From an uncultured Eubacteriales bacterium (GTDB taxonomy: Bacteria > Bacillota > Clostridia > HGM11514): 37,275 nucleotides of DNA. The notes under the pieces are model-generated. The model did no database searches and had not been told where the DNA came from. It was given only the letters and a program-made list of their open reading frames with translations. The translations under genes were made by a program, and so were the position numbers. This document shows positions 1-8,627 of the stretch, piece by piece. Each line of letters opens with the position of its first letter. The first letter of the stretch is position 1. The DNA is taken from positions 1-37,275 of the forward strand of contig CABUMF010000018.1 of assembly GCA_902492655.1 (NCBI GenBank). The letters are read 5' to 3'.

Positions 1-3
1 GCT

Positions 4-37
4 CTTGCAAGCAAGCATTTTTACTTATGGTATAATA
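4..37. repeat. 34-bp direct repeat, copy 1
   Basis: These 34 bases recur without mismatch at 127-160. Each copy contains a short palindrome (CTTGCAAG) and ends in an extended -10 promoter element (TGGTATAAT). The 89 bp between the copies hold three small hairpins. The left flank is cut by the window edge. Confidence 0.9.
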
Positions 38-49
38 TACACAGAAATC

Positions 50-95
50 CTTGCAAAGCAAGTCTTTGGGCGTTGCCCTTTCGTGCTTTGCACGA
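50..95. other. three tandem mini-hairpins between the direct repeats
   Basis: Three short perfect inverted repeats follow each other: CTTGC/GCAAG at 50-62 (3-nt loop), GGGC/GCCC at 68-78 (3-nt loop) and TCGTGC/GCACGA at 81-95 (3-nt loop). No coding frame covers them. They look like part of a small repetitive element bounded by the 34-bp repeats. The function is unknown. Confidence 0.6.
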
Positions 96-126
96 ACTGT
101 GTTATTGACGGCTGCGTAAAAATGCC

Positions 127-160
127 CTTGCAAGCAAGCATTTTTACTTATGGTATAATA
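127..160. repeat. 34-bp direct repeat, copy 2
   Basis: This is an exact second copy of 4-37. It places an extended -10 element immediately upstream of pcrA. An outer arm AAAAATGC (118-125) can pair with GCATTTTT (138-145), so the second copy is also part of a T-rich hairpin resembling a weak terminator. Confidence 0.9.
152..159 (+). promoter_or_regulatory. extended -10 promoter for the pcrA cluster
   Basis: TGG followed by TATAAT (154-159) is an extended -10. No good -35 lies at 17 bp; TTGACG at 105-110 is too far away. A start of transcription near 166 would leave the pcrA ribosome binding site (AGGTGA, 165-170) at the very 5' end of the mRNA. Confidence 0.55.
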
Positions 161-176
161 ACTTTAGGTGATTAAT

Positions 177-2351
177 GTGTTAAACAACAATCTTAATGAT
201 ATGCAAAAAGCGGCGGTTGAAACAACCGAAGGCCCGCTTTTGGTTCTCGCAGGTGCGGGAAGCGGAAAAACAACCGTTCTCGTAAACAGAATTGCCCACA
301 TTATATGCGATAAGTTCACCCCTCCCTGGGCAGTTCTTGCAATTACATTTACAAACAAAGCCGCAGGTGAAATGAAATCGAGGCTGGAAACCGTTTTGGG
401 GCAGGAGGCTAACGATATTTGGAGCGGAACCTTCCACTCAATATGCATGAGGATACTCCGCCGTGAAATCGAAAGGCTCGGGTACAACCGTGACTTTTCG
501 GTTTATGACACATCCGACCAGCTTGTAGTAATAAAGGAATGCCTTAAGGAGCTTAATCTTGACGATAAAATGTTTCCTCCAAAGGCCATACAAACAATCA
601 TAAGCCGCGCAAAGGACTCCATGACAGAGTGCGCCGAATTTGAGAAAATGTACGCTTCAGACTACAGAATGAGCAGAATATCAGGGATATACTCACTCTA
701 TCAGCAAAAGCTCCGTTCAAATTCTGCGCTTGACTTTGATGATATTATACTGCTCACCGTAAAGCTTCTTACGGAGTTTCCCGAGGTTCTTGATTTTTAT
801 GCGTCAAAATTCAAATATATTCTTGTGGACGAGTATCAGGATACAAACCATTGTCAGTTTGAGCTTGTAAGGCTTCTTTCTTCAAAGCATAAAAACATTT
901 GCGTTGTGGGCGATGACGATCAGAGTATCTATAAATTCAGAGGTGCAAACATTGAAAATATCCTGAATTTTGAAAAAATTTTCAAGAATGCAAAGGTTAT
1001 AAAGCTGGAACAGAATTACCGCTCCACAAAAAGCATACTCGATGTTGCAAACTGTGTCATTGCAAATAATACCGAACGCAAGGACAAGGCTCTGTGGACA
1101 GCAAAAAACGGTGGAGAAAAGCCCATGCTTTACAATGCTTCAAACGAGCATGACGAAGCATATTTTTTGGCAAACAAAATAGCGGATTTAAAATACTCCG
1201 ATTTTGCGGTTCTCTACAGAACAAATGCGCAATCACGAGTAATTGAATCTGTTTTGAGAAATAACGGAATACCGTACAGAGTTGTTGGCGGACTGAGGTT
1301 TTATGACCGCAAGGAGGTTAAGGACATCATCGCATACTTAAGGCTTGTCGCAAACCGTTTTGACAATGTAAGCCTTAAGAGAATAATTAATGAGCCAAAG
1401 CGCGGAATAGGTGCAAAATCAATGGAAACCGCCGAAGCAATTTCGGTTCGTGAAGGAAAATCAATGTTTGATGTTATATCATGTGCATCATTGTATGAGG
1501 ATATTCCGAAGGCAGCCGCCGCAAAATTCGATGCTTTTTCAAAAATGATTCTTTCATTTGAAAAAATGCAGGATAATGTGATTATTCTTCTTGATTCGGT
1601 TTTGGAAAGCTCGGGCTATTTGCACGCACTGGAGCTTGAAAATACGGTTGAAGCGCAATCGAGAATTGAAAACATCAAGGAACTCAGAAGCGCCGTGGTT
1701 GACTATGTGAAGTCAAGCGGAGGAGAAGCGGATTTAAGCGGATTTTTGGAACAGGTGTCCCTTGTAAGCGATATTGATAACTATGACGAGGGCGAGGATG
1801 CCGTAGTGCTTATGACACTTCACAGCGTTAAAGGGCTTGAATTTCCTGTTGTTTTTCTTTGCGGAATGGAGGAAAATGTTTTTCCGAGCTTTCGTTCGGT
1901 TACCGAGGAAGGCGGAATTGAAGAGGAACGCAGGCTGTGTTATGTGGGGATAACCCGTGCAAAAGAAATCCTGTTTATGTCATGTGCTTCCCAAAGGACG
2001 CTGTTCGGAAACACAAGCTATAACAAGGAATCGAGATTTTTGGGCGAAATTAATCCCGACCTTTTTGACAGGCTTGTTAAAAAGCAACCCGAAATTTCGG
2101 ACATCCCCAAAATCAGACCGAAAATCACAAACGAAATGCTTTTCGGAGGAAAGCTCGGAGGCTTCGGAAAACCGAACTCAAAAGTTGTTACCGATTATAA
2201 AACGGGAGATGCTGTCGAGCATAAAAAATTCGGCAAGGGAATAATTATTTCCGCAACTCCTTCCGGAAACGATATGAAACTTGAAATTGCATTTGAAAAT
2301 ATAGGTACAAAAACGCTTATGTCATCATTTGCACCGCTTAAAAAATTGTGA
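177..2351 (+). CDS. pcrA: PcrA/UvrD-type superfamily 1A DNA helicase
   Basis: This is an ATP-dependent 3'-5' DNA helicase acting in nucleotide excision repair, in clearing replication obstacles and in rolling-circle replication. The SF1 motifs occur in order: Q motif Gln10, Walker A GAGSGKT (26-32), Walker B DEYQDTN, GDDDQSIYKFRGA, QNYRSTKSIL, the TLHSVKGLEF motif and the C-terminal EEERRLCYVGITRAKE motif. A C-terminal Tudor-like tail (HKKFGKGIIISA) is present, as in Bacillus PcrA. The length of about 724 aa is normal. I chose GTG at 177 because AGGTGA (165-170) lies 6 nt upstream of it; GTG at 168 is in frame but overlaps that site. The gene is followed at once by yerC, a neighbour also found close to pcrA in Bacillus subtilis. 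Confidence 0.95.
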   Translation: MLNNNLNDMQKAAVETTEGPLLVLAGAGSGKTTVLVNRIAHIICDKFTPPWAVLAITFTNKAAGEMKSRLETVLGQEANDIWSGTFHSICMRILRREIERLGYNRDFSVYDTSDQLVVIKECLKELNLDDKMFPPKAIQTIISRAKDSMTECAEFEKMYASDYRMSRISGIYSLYQQKLRSNSALDFDDIILLTVKLLTEFPEVLDFYASKFKYILVDEYQDTNHCQFELVRLLSSKHKNICVVGDDDQSIYKFRGANIENILNFEKIFKNAKVIKLEQNYRSTKSILDVANCVIANNTERKDKALWTAKNGGEKPMLYNASNEHDEAYFLANKIADLKYSDFAVLYRTNAQSRVIESVLRNNGIPYRVVGGLRFYDRKEVKDIIAYLRLVANRFDNVSLKRIINEPKRGIGAKSMETAEAISVREGKSMFDVISCASLYEDIPKAAAAKFDAFSKMILSFEKMQDNVIILLDSVLESSGYLHALELENTVEAQSRIENIKELRSAVVDYVKSSGGEADLSGFLEQVSLVSDIDNYDEGEDAVVLMTLHSVKGLEFPVVFLCGMEENVFPSFRSVTEEGGIEEERRLCYVGITRAKEILFMSCASQRTLFGNTSYNKESRFLGEINPDLFDRLVKKQPEISDIPKIRPKITNEMLFGGKLGGFGKPNSKVVTDYKTGDAVEHKKFGKGIIISATPSGNDMKLEIAFENIGTKTLMSSFAPLKKL

Positions 2352-2361
2352 GGTGAGAAAT

Positions 2362-2649
2362 TTGAACGAAAAACTTCGTGATAAAAACCTTGATACCCTT
2401 TTTAAAGCATTGATGAAGCTTAAAAACAAGGATGAATTTTACTGCCTTTTCGAGGACCTTTGTACAATATCCGAAATCAAAGCAATGGCGCAGAGATTTC
2501 AGGTTGCAAAGCTTCTTTCGGAGGGCGTGATTTATACAGACATCGAGCAAAAAACAGGCGCAAGCTCCGCCACCATAAGTCGTGTTAACAAATGCCTCAA
2601 CTATGGCGCAAACGGTTACAAAACCGCAATAGAAAGGCTTGATGAATAA
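2362..2649 (+). CDS. yerC: YerC/YecD family TrpR-like DNA-binding protein
   Basis: This 95-aa protein belongs to the TrpR/YerC/YecD helix-turn-helix family. It has an all-helical N-terminal half containing DLCTISEIKAMAQRFQVAK and a predicted HTH in the stretch around TDIEQKTGASSATISRVNK. TrpR-like proteins bind operator DNA; the target of YerC proteins is not well established, so I give no specific regulon. I chose TTG at 2362 because AGGTGAG at 2351-2357 precedes it by 4 nt; the upstream ATG at 2329 lies inside pcrA without a ribosome binding site. The ribosome binding site overlaps the pcrA stop and the stop overlaps the next ATG (TAATG), so the three genes are probably translated together. 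Confidence 0.85.
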   Translation: MNEKLRDKNLDTLFKALMKLKNKDEFYCLFEDLCTISEIKAMAQRFQVAKLLSEGVIYTDIEQKTGASSATISRVNKCLNYGANGYKTAIERLDE

Positions 2650-3386
2650 TGAATGCCTACAGCGACTTTGCAAAGATTTACGATGCGCTGACATTTGATG
2701 TTGATTACGATGCATGGTGCGACAGGCTTGAAGAACTCTTCGCAAATTTGGGGAGAAAACCCGAAATTGTATGCGAGCTCGGCTGCGGAACGGGAAGCAT
2801 AACCTCCCGTCTTGCAAAAAGAGGATATTCGATGATAGGGATTGACCTGTCCACCGATATGCTCGACATCGCAAGGCAAAAATGCGAAGGTACGAATACG
2901 CTGCTGCTCAATCAGGATATGACATCGTTTGAGCTTTACGGAACAGTGGATGTTGTTATCTGCACGCTTGACGGAGTCAACTATCTCACCGAGGACGGGG
3001 ATTTTGAAAAAATGCTTGATTGCTGCAAGCTTTATCTTAATCCCGACGGGCTTCTGATTTTTGACATTAACACCGAATATAAAATCAAAAAAGTAATTGC
3101 GCCCGAAACCTTTATTTATGAAACAGAAGATGTGTTTTACACTTGGCAAAGCGAGCTTGACGGAGATTTGTGCGATTATTTTCTCACGTTCTTTGTAAAA
3201 AACGGCGAAAGCTACAAACGCATTGATGAGGTTCACACCCAAAGAATATACCGAAACGATTATATTCTTTCTGCACTTGCATCCCACGGATTTTGCGTTT
3301 TGGGAAGCTTTGACGGCATTTCCGCAAATCCTCCGACGGACAGCACACCGAGAATAATGTACCTTGCAAAAAAGAAGTCGAATTAG
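2649..3386 (+). CDS. class I SAM-dependent methyltransferase
   Basis: This 245-aa soluble protein has the class I Rossmann methyltransferase fold. Motif I is ELGCGTG (residues 43-49), followed by an acidic strand end (GIDLSTDMLDIAR) that should bind the SAM ribose, and motif IV-like DVVICTLDGVNYL. It is a stand-alone enzyme of the Methyltransf_25/UbiE-like group. The substrate cannot be told from sequence. The start ATG overlaps the yerC stop by one base, and the gene closes the pcrA-yerC cluster. The next gene has its own promoter. Confidence 0.85.
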   Translation: MNAYSDFAKIYDALTFDVDYDAWCDRLEELFANLGRKPEIVCELGCGTGSITSRLAKRGYSMIGIDLSTDMLDIARQKCEGTNTLLLNQDMTSFELYGTVDVVICTLDGVNYLTEDGDFEKMLDCCKLYLNPDGLLIFDINTEYKIKKVIAPETFIYETEDVFYTWQSELDGDLCDYFLTFFVKNGESYKRIDEVHTQRIYRNDYILSALASHGFCVLGSFDGISANPPTDSTPRIMYLAKKKSN

Positions 3387-3390
3387 GTCG

Positions 3391-3405
3391 TACGAAATTT
3401 TCGTA
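3391..3405. promoter_or_regulatory. 15-bp palindrome upstream of the cold-shock promoter
   Basis: TACGAAA-T-TTTCGTA is a perfect 7-bp inverted repeat just after the methyltransferase stop and 6 bp before the -35 of the cold-shock gene. It has no T-run, so it is a poor terminator. It could be an operator, but that is an inference from position only. Confidence 0.35.
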
Positions 3406-3411
3406 AAACTA

Positions 3412-3440
3412 TTGACATTGCAGTAATTTTATGTTAAACT
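3412..3440 (+). promoter_or_regulatory. sigma-A promoter of the cold-shock gene
   Basis: TTGACA (3412-3417), a 17-bp spacer and TAAACT (3435-3440) preceded by TG (extended -10). The predicted leader is about 50 nt and contains a small hairpin TGCAG/CTGCA (3459-3472) before the ribosome binding site AGGAGG (3486-3491). Confidence 0.8.
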
Positions 3441-3498
3441 GTACATTGCAGAGGTCAATGCAGCCTACTGCACACTACAGGTTTTAGGAGGAAATAAA

Positions 3499-3696
3499 AT
3501 GCAGGGTAAGGTTAAATGGTTCAACGCTGAGAAAGGCTATGGCTTTATCGAAAGCGAAGATGGAACAGATGTATTTGTACACTTCTCGGCTATCGTTGCC
3601 GACGGTTACAAGACTCTGGAAGAAGGCGCGGCAGTTGAGTTTGAAATTGTAGACGGAGCTAAGGGTCCTCAGGCGGCTAATGTAACAAAGGCGTAA
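3499..3696 (+). CDS. CspA-family cold-shock protein (RNA chaperone)
   Basis: This 65-aa single-domain cold-shock protein binds single-stranded RNA and DNA and melts mRNA structure. The RNP1 motif KGYGFI spans residues 12-17 and RNP2 VFVHF spans 25-29, with the usual aromatic residues (Trp7, Phe8, Phe16, Phe26, His28, Phe29). The length and the N-terminus (MQGKVKWFN) are typical of the Bacillus CspB type. AGGAGG lies 7 nt before the ATG. The gene is monocistronic, with its own promoter and a terminator at 3736-3763. Confidence 0.95.
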   Translation: MQGKVKWFNAEKGYGFIESEDGTDVFVHFSAIVADGYKTLEEGAAVEFEIVDGAKGPQAANVTKA

Positions 3697-3735
3697 GGAC
3701 TGTTTTAATATAGTTTCATTAATTCAAAAACCCGG

Positions 3736-3763
3736 GACTCCCATAATTTTTATGGGAGTCTTT
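3736..3763 (+). terminator. intrinsic terminator of the cold-shock gene
   Basis: A 10-bp perfect stem GACTCCCATA/TATGGGAGTC (3736-3745 and 3751-3760) with a 5-nt loop is followed by only a short T-run, so some readthrough into hslO is possible. I see no separate promoter for hslO. Confidence 0.75.
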
Positions 3764-3789
3764 CCATTAAACAATAAGAGGTACGCAAT

Positions 3790-4686
3790 ATGGATAAACT
3801 GATAAAAGCTATGGCTCTCGGCAAAAATGTGCGTGCATACGCCGCCGTAACAACCGAAACCGTTAACAAAGCGGCAAAAATACATAACACATCGGCGGTC
3901 GCCTCCGCTGCACTCGGGAGAAGTCTTACAGCGGCGGCACTGATGGGAGCAATGGCAAAGGAAGACACGGAAACCGTTTCTTTACAATTTAAAGGAGGCG
4001 GCCCTCTCGGAACGCTTTTTGCGGTCAGCGACGCTTTTGCAAATGTCCGAGGATATGTGGGCGATCCGAGCGTTGAGTTGCCGCTTAACAAAAAGGGCAA
4101 GCTCGATGTCGGAGGAGCTGTGGGAAGGCAAGGCACTCTTTGCGTAATACGAGATGACGGCGTAACAGGGAAGCCGTATATCGGACAGGTCAGGATTGCT
4201 ACGGGGGAAATCGGTGATGATATTAATTTTTACTATGCCTCAAGTGAGCAAGTTCCGACTGCTTCGGGTCTCGGCGTTTTGGTTGATACGGATTATTCCA
4301 TTAAGGCCGCAGGGGGCTTTATCATTCAGCTTCTCCCGGGAGCAGACGACTCTGTTATAGACGCAGTTGAGAACGGACTTAAAAAAATAACCTCCGTTAC
4401 AGACCTGATCTGTGAAGGTAAAAGCCCACAACAGATTTTGGAGGATATTTTCGGCGATATTGAAATAATCGGCGAAGAAACACCGGACTATGTCTGCAAC
4501 TGCTCGGAGGAACGCTTTGAAAAGGGTATTCTGAGCCTGGGCTCGGAGGAAATCGAAGGAATAATACGCGATCAGGTAGATGCGGAAATCTATTGCAATT
4601 TCTGCAATAAGAGATACCTTATAAAAAAGCAAAGACTCGAAGAGCTTCTAAAAACAGCAAGACAAAAAGAAAACGGCCGTCAATAA
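3790..4686 (+). CDS. hslO: Hsp33 redox-regulated holdase chaperone
   Basis: Hsp33 is a cytoplasmic chaperone that is switched on by oxidative unfolding and holds client proteins. The 298-aa length is normal. The N-terminal domain carries the family-typical GGGPLGTL and GYVGDPSV stretches. The C-terminal redox switch has Cys236-x-Cys238 and Cys269-x-x-Cys272, matching the CxC...CxxC zinc site. AGAGG lies upstream of the ATG. The gene sits alone between the cold-shock terminator and a bidirectional terminator, so it may depend on readthrough from the cold-shock promoter. Confidence 0.95.
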   Translation: MDKLIKAMALGKNVRAYAAVTTETVNKAAKIHNTSAVASAALGRSLTAAALMGAMAKEDTETVSLQFKGGGPLGTLFAVSDAFANVRGYVGDPSVELPLNKKGKLDVGGAVGRQGTLCVIRDDGVTGKPYIGQVRIATGEIGDDINFYYASSEQVPTASGLGVLVDTDYSIKAAGGFIIQLLPGADDSVIDAVENGLKKITSVTDLICEGKSPQQILEDIFGDIEIIGEETPDYVCNCSEERFEKGILSLGSEEIEGIIRDQVDAEIYCNFCNKRYLIKKQRLEELLKTARQKENGRQ

Positions 4687-4703
4687 ATACGATATACAAA
4701 AAA

Positions 4704-4740
4704 GCGCACGGAACATTTTTTCTGTCCCGTGCGTATTTTT
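4704..4740. terminator. bidirectional terminator between hslO and the ilv-leu operon
   Basis: The arms GCACGGAACA and TGTCCCGTGC pair with one mismatch around a T-rich loop. A run of T follows on the + strand (4736-4740), and a run of A precedes (about 4698-4703), which gives T residues on the - strand. It can end hslO from one side and the long BCAA operon from the other. Confidence 0.75.
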
Positions 4741-4750
4741 GCTTTTAAAC

Positions 4751-5914
4751 CTATTTTGACAGCAGTCCGTCAATAAATTGCCTTGCAAGCCTTGCGGACC
4801 TTCCGCCTCTTTCCAAAGCAAAACGCTCCGCAAGCATATCAAGCTCATCCGTATTCATTTCAATTCCGTTTGTTTCTGCAAGATGATGAACAATATGAAT
4901 AAATGTTTTTTTATCCGGCTTATAAAACGAAATATGAATTCCGAACCGTTCAGACAATGAAATAAGCTCCTGCATGGTATCGTTACGGTGTACATCGTCG
5001 CCGTCCCGGTCGGAAAATTTTTCCTTTATAATATGCCTGTGATTGCTCGTAGCATAAATTACCACATTTTTCGATTTTGCGGTAACCGAGCCTTCCAGGA
5101 CAGCCTTTAAGGAATTGAAATTATCGTCATCCTTAAGAAAAGACAAATCGTCAATAAAAAGTACGAATTTTAACGGGTTTTCCGAAAGTTCGTCAAGCAA
5201 CTTGGGAATAACACGAAGCTGTTCCTTCCTTACCTCTATAATACGCAGTCCGTCCGCCCACAAGGCATTGCCGACAGCCTTGATTGTTGATGACTTTCCC
5301 GTGCCGGCGTCCCCTGTAAGAAGAATATTGGCAGCAGGCTTACCGCAAAGAAGAGCCTTTGTGTTACTTATTATTATCTCCCTTTCACGCTCGTAATCAA
5401 CGAGCTGAGAAAGGGAAACGGTATCGGGATGAAGCACCGGAACAACCGACGCATTATCATCCACAAAGAACATACGGTTCTTTGCATATATGCCGTAGCC
5501 GTACTTCCCGATATTTCCTATCCTGTTAAGATAGAAGCTCCTTAAGTCCGCTTCGGAAGAAGTAAAATCGGGCAAAAATCCTTCATAATGAAGCTCTTTG
5601 CAAAGCTCATCCTTTGTAAGACGGGAAACTTCCTGCAAAACATCGAGCTCCTTCAAAAGTGCGCTGTGCATAAATTCCGGAGCTTGCTCTCCTCTTCCGA
5701 TTGTACGGACGAAAACATTTTCGCTGTTTTCGCACAACTGCTTAATATGCTCCGACAGATTGCCTCCGTTTGCAAAGTATAGAGCCGACACAAACTCGGC
5801 ATAAGCCGAATTTGACGGATTTTCCGCATATTTCATCAATCGGGAAATTACATCATCATGAAGAAAATCCCTGAATATACATAGTGTTTCAAGCTTTTCC
5901 TTTAACGCTTTCAT
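4751..5914 (-). CDS. DUF815 AAA+ ATP-binding protein at the end of the ilv-leu operon
   Basis: This is a P-loop ATPase of the DUF815 family (about 387 aa). Walker A is GDAGTGKS (about residues 201-208), Walker B is FIDD (about 253-256), and later come a sensor-like YATSNHRH and an arginine-rich C-terminus (GGRSARLARQFID). The N-terminal 130 residues are helical and poorly conserved. I chose ATG 5914, which follows the ilvD stop by one base (TGATATG); an in-frame ATG at 5962 lies within ilvD. Neither has a clear ribosome binding site, which suggests translational coupling to ilvD. The biochemical role of DUF815 is not established; it is soluble and probably remodels a partner. Its place as the last gene of a BCAA operon is unusual. 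Confidence 0.8.
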   Translation of the reverse strand: MKALKEKLETLCIFRDFLHDDVISRLMKYAENPSNSAYAEFVSALYFANGGNLSEHIKQLCENSENVFVRTIGRGEQAPEFMHSALLKELDVLQEVSRLTKDELCKELHYEGFLPDFTSSEADLRSFYLNRIGNIGKYGYGIYAKNRMFFVDDNASVVPVLHPDTVSLSQLVDYEREREIIISNTKALLCGKPAANILLTGDAGTGKSSTIKAVGNALWADGLRIIEVRKEQLRVIPKLLDELSENPLKFVLFIDDLSFLKDDDNFNSLKAVLEGSVTAKSKNVVIYATSNHRHIIKEKFSDRDGDDVHRNDTMQELISLSERFGIHISFYKPDKKTFIHIVHHLAETNGIEMNTDELDMLAERFALERGGRSARLARQFIDGLLSK

Positions 5915-5915
5915 A

Positions 5916-7571
5916 TCAGTTGAGAATCGCCCCCGAAGCACCTCCGGATACCGCTTTTGCATAACGCTTCAAATAACCGGAAAGTTCTTTTTTCTTCGGA
6001 ACGAAATTCTTTAAGCGTTCGCTTAAAATCTTTTCATCCACCTTAAGCTCAATGGTGTTTTCGGGGATATTAATGCTGATAATATCTCCTTCCTCCACCA
6101 CGCCGATCATACCTCCGGATGCCGCCTCGGGAGTTATGTGACCGACACAAGCGCCTCTGGTTGCGCCGCTGAAACGGCCGTCCGTAATAAGTGCAACGCT
6201 GTTGCCCAGTCCCATTCCCATTATTGCGGAGGTGGGATTAAGCATTTCGCGCATACCCGGGCCACCTTTAGGCCCTTCATACCTGATAACAACAACATCG
6301 CCGGCACAAATTTTTCCGGCATTGATTGCCGCCTGTGCATCCTCCTCGCAGTCAAACACCCTTGCGGGGCCTTCATGAACAAGCATTTCGGGTACTACCG
6401 CAGAACGCTTAACAACACTGCCCTCGGGGGCAAGATTGCCCTTAAGCACAGCAATACCGCCGGTTTCGCTGTACGGATTTTCCGCAGGACGGATTACATC
6501 CGTATTCAAATTTACGCAGTCCTTAATATTTTCTCCGATCGTTTTTCCGGTTACGGTCATGCAATCCGTATTTAAAAGACCTTTTTTGGTAAGCTCCTTC
6601 ATTACTGCATACACACCGCCTGCCTCATCCAGATCCTCCATATATGTTCTGCCGGCAGGTGCGAGATGACAAAGATTCGGAGTTCTTTCGCTTATTTTGT
6701 TTGCAATATCCAAATTAAGCTCCACGCCGCATTCATGAGCAATTGCCGGAAGATGAAGCATGCTGTTTGTAGAGCATCCGAGAGCCATATCAACGGTAAG
6801 AGCATTCATCAAGGCTTCCTTTGTCATAATATCACGGGGGCAAATGTTCTTTTTAACCATTTCCATAACTGCCATGCCGGCGTGCTTTGCAAGCTCGATA
6901 CGGGCTGAATAAACAGCCGGAATCGTTCCGTTTCCTCTGAGCCCCATACCCAAAGCTTCCGTAAGGCAATTCATTGAATTTGCGGTGTACATACCTGAGC
7001 ATGAACCGCATGTCGGACAGGTTTTACATTCATATTCGTTAAGCTTTTCGTCGCTGATTTTTCCGGCATTATATGAACCAACCGCTTCAAACATACTCGA
7101 AAGGCTTGTCTTTTTCCCTTCCACTCTGCCTGCAAGCATAGGCCCTCCGCTTACAAAAACCGTAGGAATATTAACCCTTGCCGCAGCCATAAGAAGCCCG
7201 GGAACATTTTTATCGCAATTTGGAACCATTACAAGTCCGTCAAAGCCGTGCGCCAAAGCCATAGCCTCGGTTGAATCCGCAATAAGATCTCTTGTGACAA
7301 GAGAATACTTCATTCCCGTATGTCCCATTGCTATTCCGTCACAAACCGCAATAGCAGGGAAAACAATCGGTGTACCGCCGGCCATGGCAACTCCTATTTT
7401 AACGGCATCAACAATTTTGTCTATGTTCATATGCCCCGGCACTATTTCGTTATAAGAACTTACAATACCGATAAGGGGACGGGACTGCTCCTCCTTTGTA
7501 AGTCCCAAAGCGTGAAACAGGCTTCTGTGAGGAGCGTTCTGAACGCCGTCTACAACATTTTCTTTAGGCAT
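5916..7571 (-). CDS. ilvD: dihydroxy-acid dehydratase
   Basis: IlvD dehydrates 2,3-dihydroxy-isovalerate and 2,3-dihydroxy-3-methylvalerate to the 2-oxo acids that are precursors of valine/leucine and isoleucine. The 551-aa length is normal. Fe-S and active-site motifs are NCDKNVPG (Cys119), CPTCGSCSGMYTANSM (Cys185, Cys188, Cys191) and GDGIAMGH-like CDGIAMGH (from Cys77). Position 46 reads VPGH rather than a Cys-containing segment, as in the E. coli type with an oxygen-labile cluster. GGGGAGGT precedes ATG 7571. It is the penultimate gene of the operon, 21 bp after ilvC. Confidence 0.97.
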   Translation of the reverse strand: MPKENVVDGVQNAPHRSLFHALGLTKEEQSRPLIGIVSSYNEIVPGHMNIDKIVDAVKIGVAMAGGTPIVFPAIAVCDGIAMGHTGMKYSLVTRDLIADSTEAMALAHGFDGLVMVPNCDKNVPGLLMAAARVNIPTVFVSGGPMLAGRVEGKKTSLSSMFEAVGSYNAGKISDEKLNEYECKTCPTCGSCSGMYTANSMNCLTEALGMGLRGNGTIPAVYSARIELAKHAGMAVMEMVKKNICPRDIMTKEALMNALTVDMALGCSTNSMLHLPAIAHECGVELNLDIANKISERTPNLCHLAPAGRTYMEDLDEAGGVYAVMKELTKKGLLNTDCMTVTGKTIGENIKDCVNLNTDVIRPAENPYSETGGIAVLKGNLAPEGSVVKRSAVVPEMLVHEGPARVFDCEEDAQAAINAGKICAGDVVVIRYEGPKGGPGMREMLNPTSAIMGMGLGNSVALITDGRFSGATRGACVGHITPEAASGGMIGVVEEGDIISINIPENTIELKVDEKILSERLKNFVPKKKELSGYLKRYAKAVSGGASGAILN

Positions 7572-7592
7572 AGAAAATACCTCCCCAAAAAA

Positions 7593-8609
7593 TCAGTTAT
7601 TGATAAGCTTATCCTCGTCACTCCAGCTATAGAGCTTACGGATATCCTCACCTACTACCTCGGACGGATGCTCGCTTGCAAGCTTTCTCATAGCGTTAAA
7701 GTGAACCTGAGCACCTGCGGAAGACATATCGAGAAGGAACTCCTTGGCAAAAGTACCGTCCTGGATGTCCTTCAAAATTTTCTTCATAGCCTTTTTGGTG
7801 TCTTCTGTTATAATCTTCGGCCCTGTAATATAATCACCGTATTCTGCGGTGTTGGAAATTGAATATCTCATGCCGGAGAAGCCGCTCTGATAGATAAGGT
7901 CAACAATGAGCTTCATTTCGTGAATACATTCAAAATATGCATTTCTGGGGTCATAGCCGGCTTCTACCAATGTTTCAAAGCCTGCCTGCATCAAAGCGCA
8001 AACTCCGCCGCAAAGGACTGCCTGTTCGCCGAACAAATCGGTTTCGGTTTCCGTTCTGAAATCGGTTTCAAGCACGCCTGCACGAGCTCCGCCGATACCG
8101 AGAGCATAAGCAAGTGCCAAATCCCATGCATCGCCCGTTGCATCCTGTTCAACCGCAACAAGACAAGGAACGCCTTTTCCTGCCTGATATTCGCTTCTTA
8201 CAGTATGACCGGGACCTTTAGGAGCAATCATGATAACATTTACATTCTTCGGCGGCTTGATGCATCCGAAATGAATATTAAATCCGTGTGCAAAAGCAAG
8301 AGTTTTACCTTCGGTGAGGTTAGGCGCAATGGATTCTTTATAAAGAGCCGCCTGCTTTTCATCGTTAATAAGAATCATAATTATGTCGGCAGCCTTTGCC
8401 GCTTTATCGGAGGTCATAACCTCAAAGCCCTGAGCCTCTGCTTTAGCCCAGCTTTTTGAACCTTCATAAAGACCGATAATAACTCTCACGCCGCTATCTT
8501 TAAGATTCAAAGCGTGGGCATGTCCCTGGGAGCCGTAACCTATTATAGCTACGGTCTTACCGCTGAGCTTCTGCAAATCGCAATCCTGTTGATAAAAAAT
8601 TCTAGCCAT
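7593..8609 (-). CDS. ilvC: ketol-acid reductoisomerase (class I, short form)
   Basis: IlvC converts acetolactate or acetohydroxybutyrate to the dihydroxy acids with NAD(P)H and Mg2+. The 338-aa length is that of the class I short form. The N-terminal Rossmann motif is GYGSQGHAHALNLKDSG and the knotted C-terminal domain carries the Mg-ligand region (ETDLFGEQAVLCGG, then ECIHEMKLIVDLIY). A GAGGT site lies 7 nt before the ATG. It sits between ilvN and ilvD in pathway order. Confidence 0.97.
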   Translation of the reverse strand: MARIFYQQDCDLQKLSGKTVAIIGYGSQGHAHALNLKDSGVRVIIGLYEGSKSWAKAEAQGFEVMTSDKAAKAADIIMILINDEKQAALYKESIAPNLTEGKTLAFAHGFNIHFGCIKPPKNVNVIMIAPKGPGHTVRSEYQAGKGVPCLVAVEQDATGDAWDLALAYALGIGGARAGVLETDFRTETETDLFGEQAVLCGGVCALMQAGFETLVEAGYDPRNAYFECIHEMKLIVDLIYQSGFSGMRYSISNTAEYGDYITGPKIITEDTKKAMKKILKDIQDGTFAKEFLLDMSSAGAQVHFNAMRKLASEHPSEVVGEDIRKLYSWSDEDKLINN

Positions 8610-8627
8610 TTTTATTACCTCTTTCTA

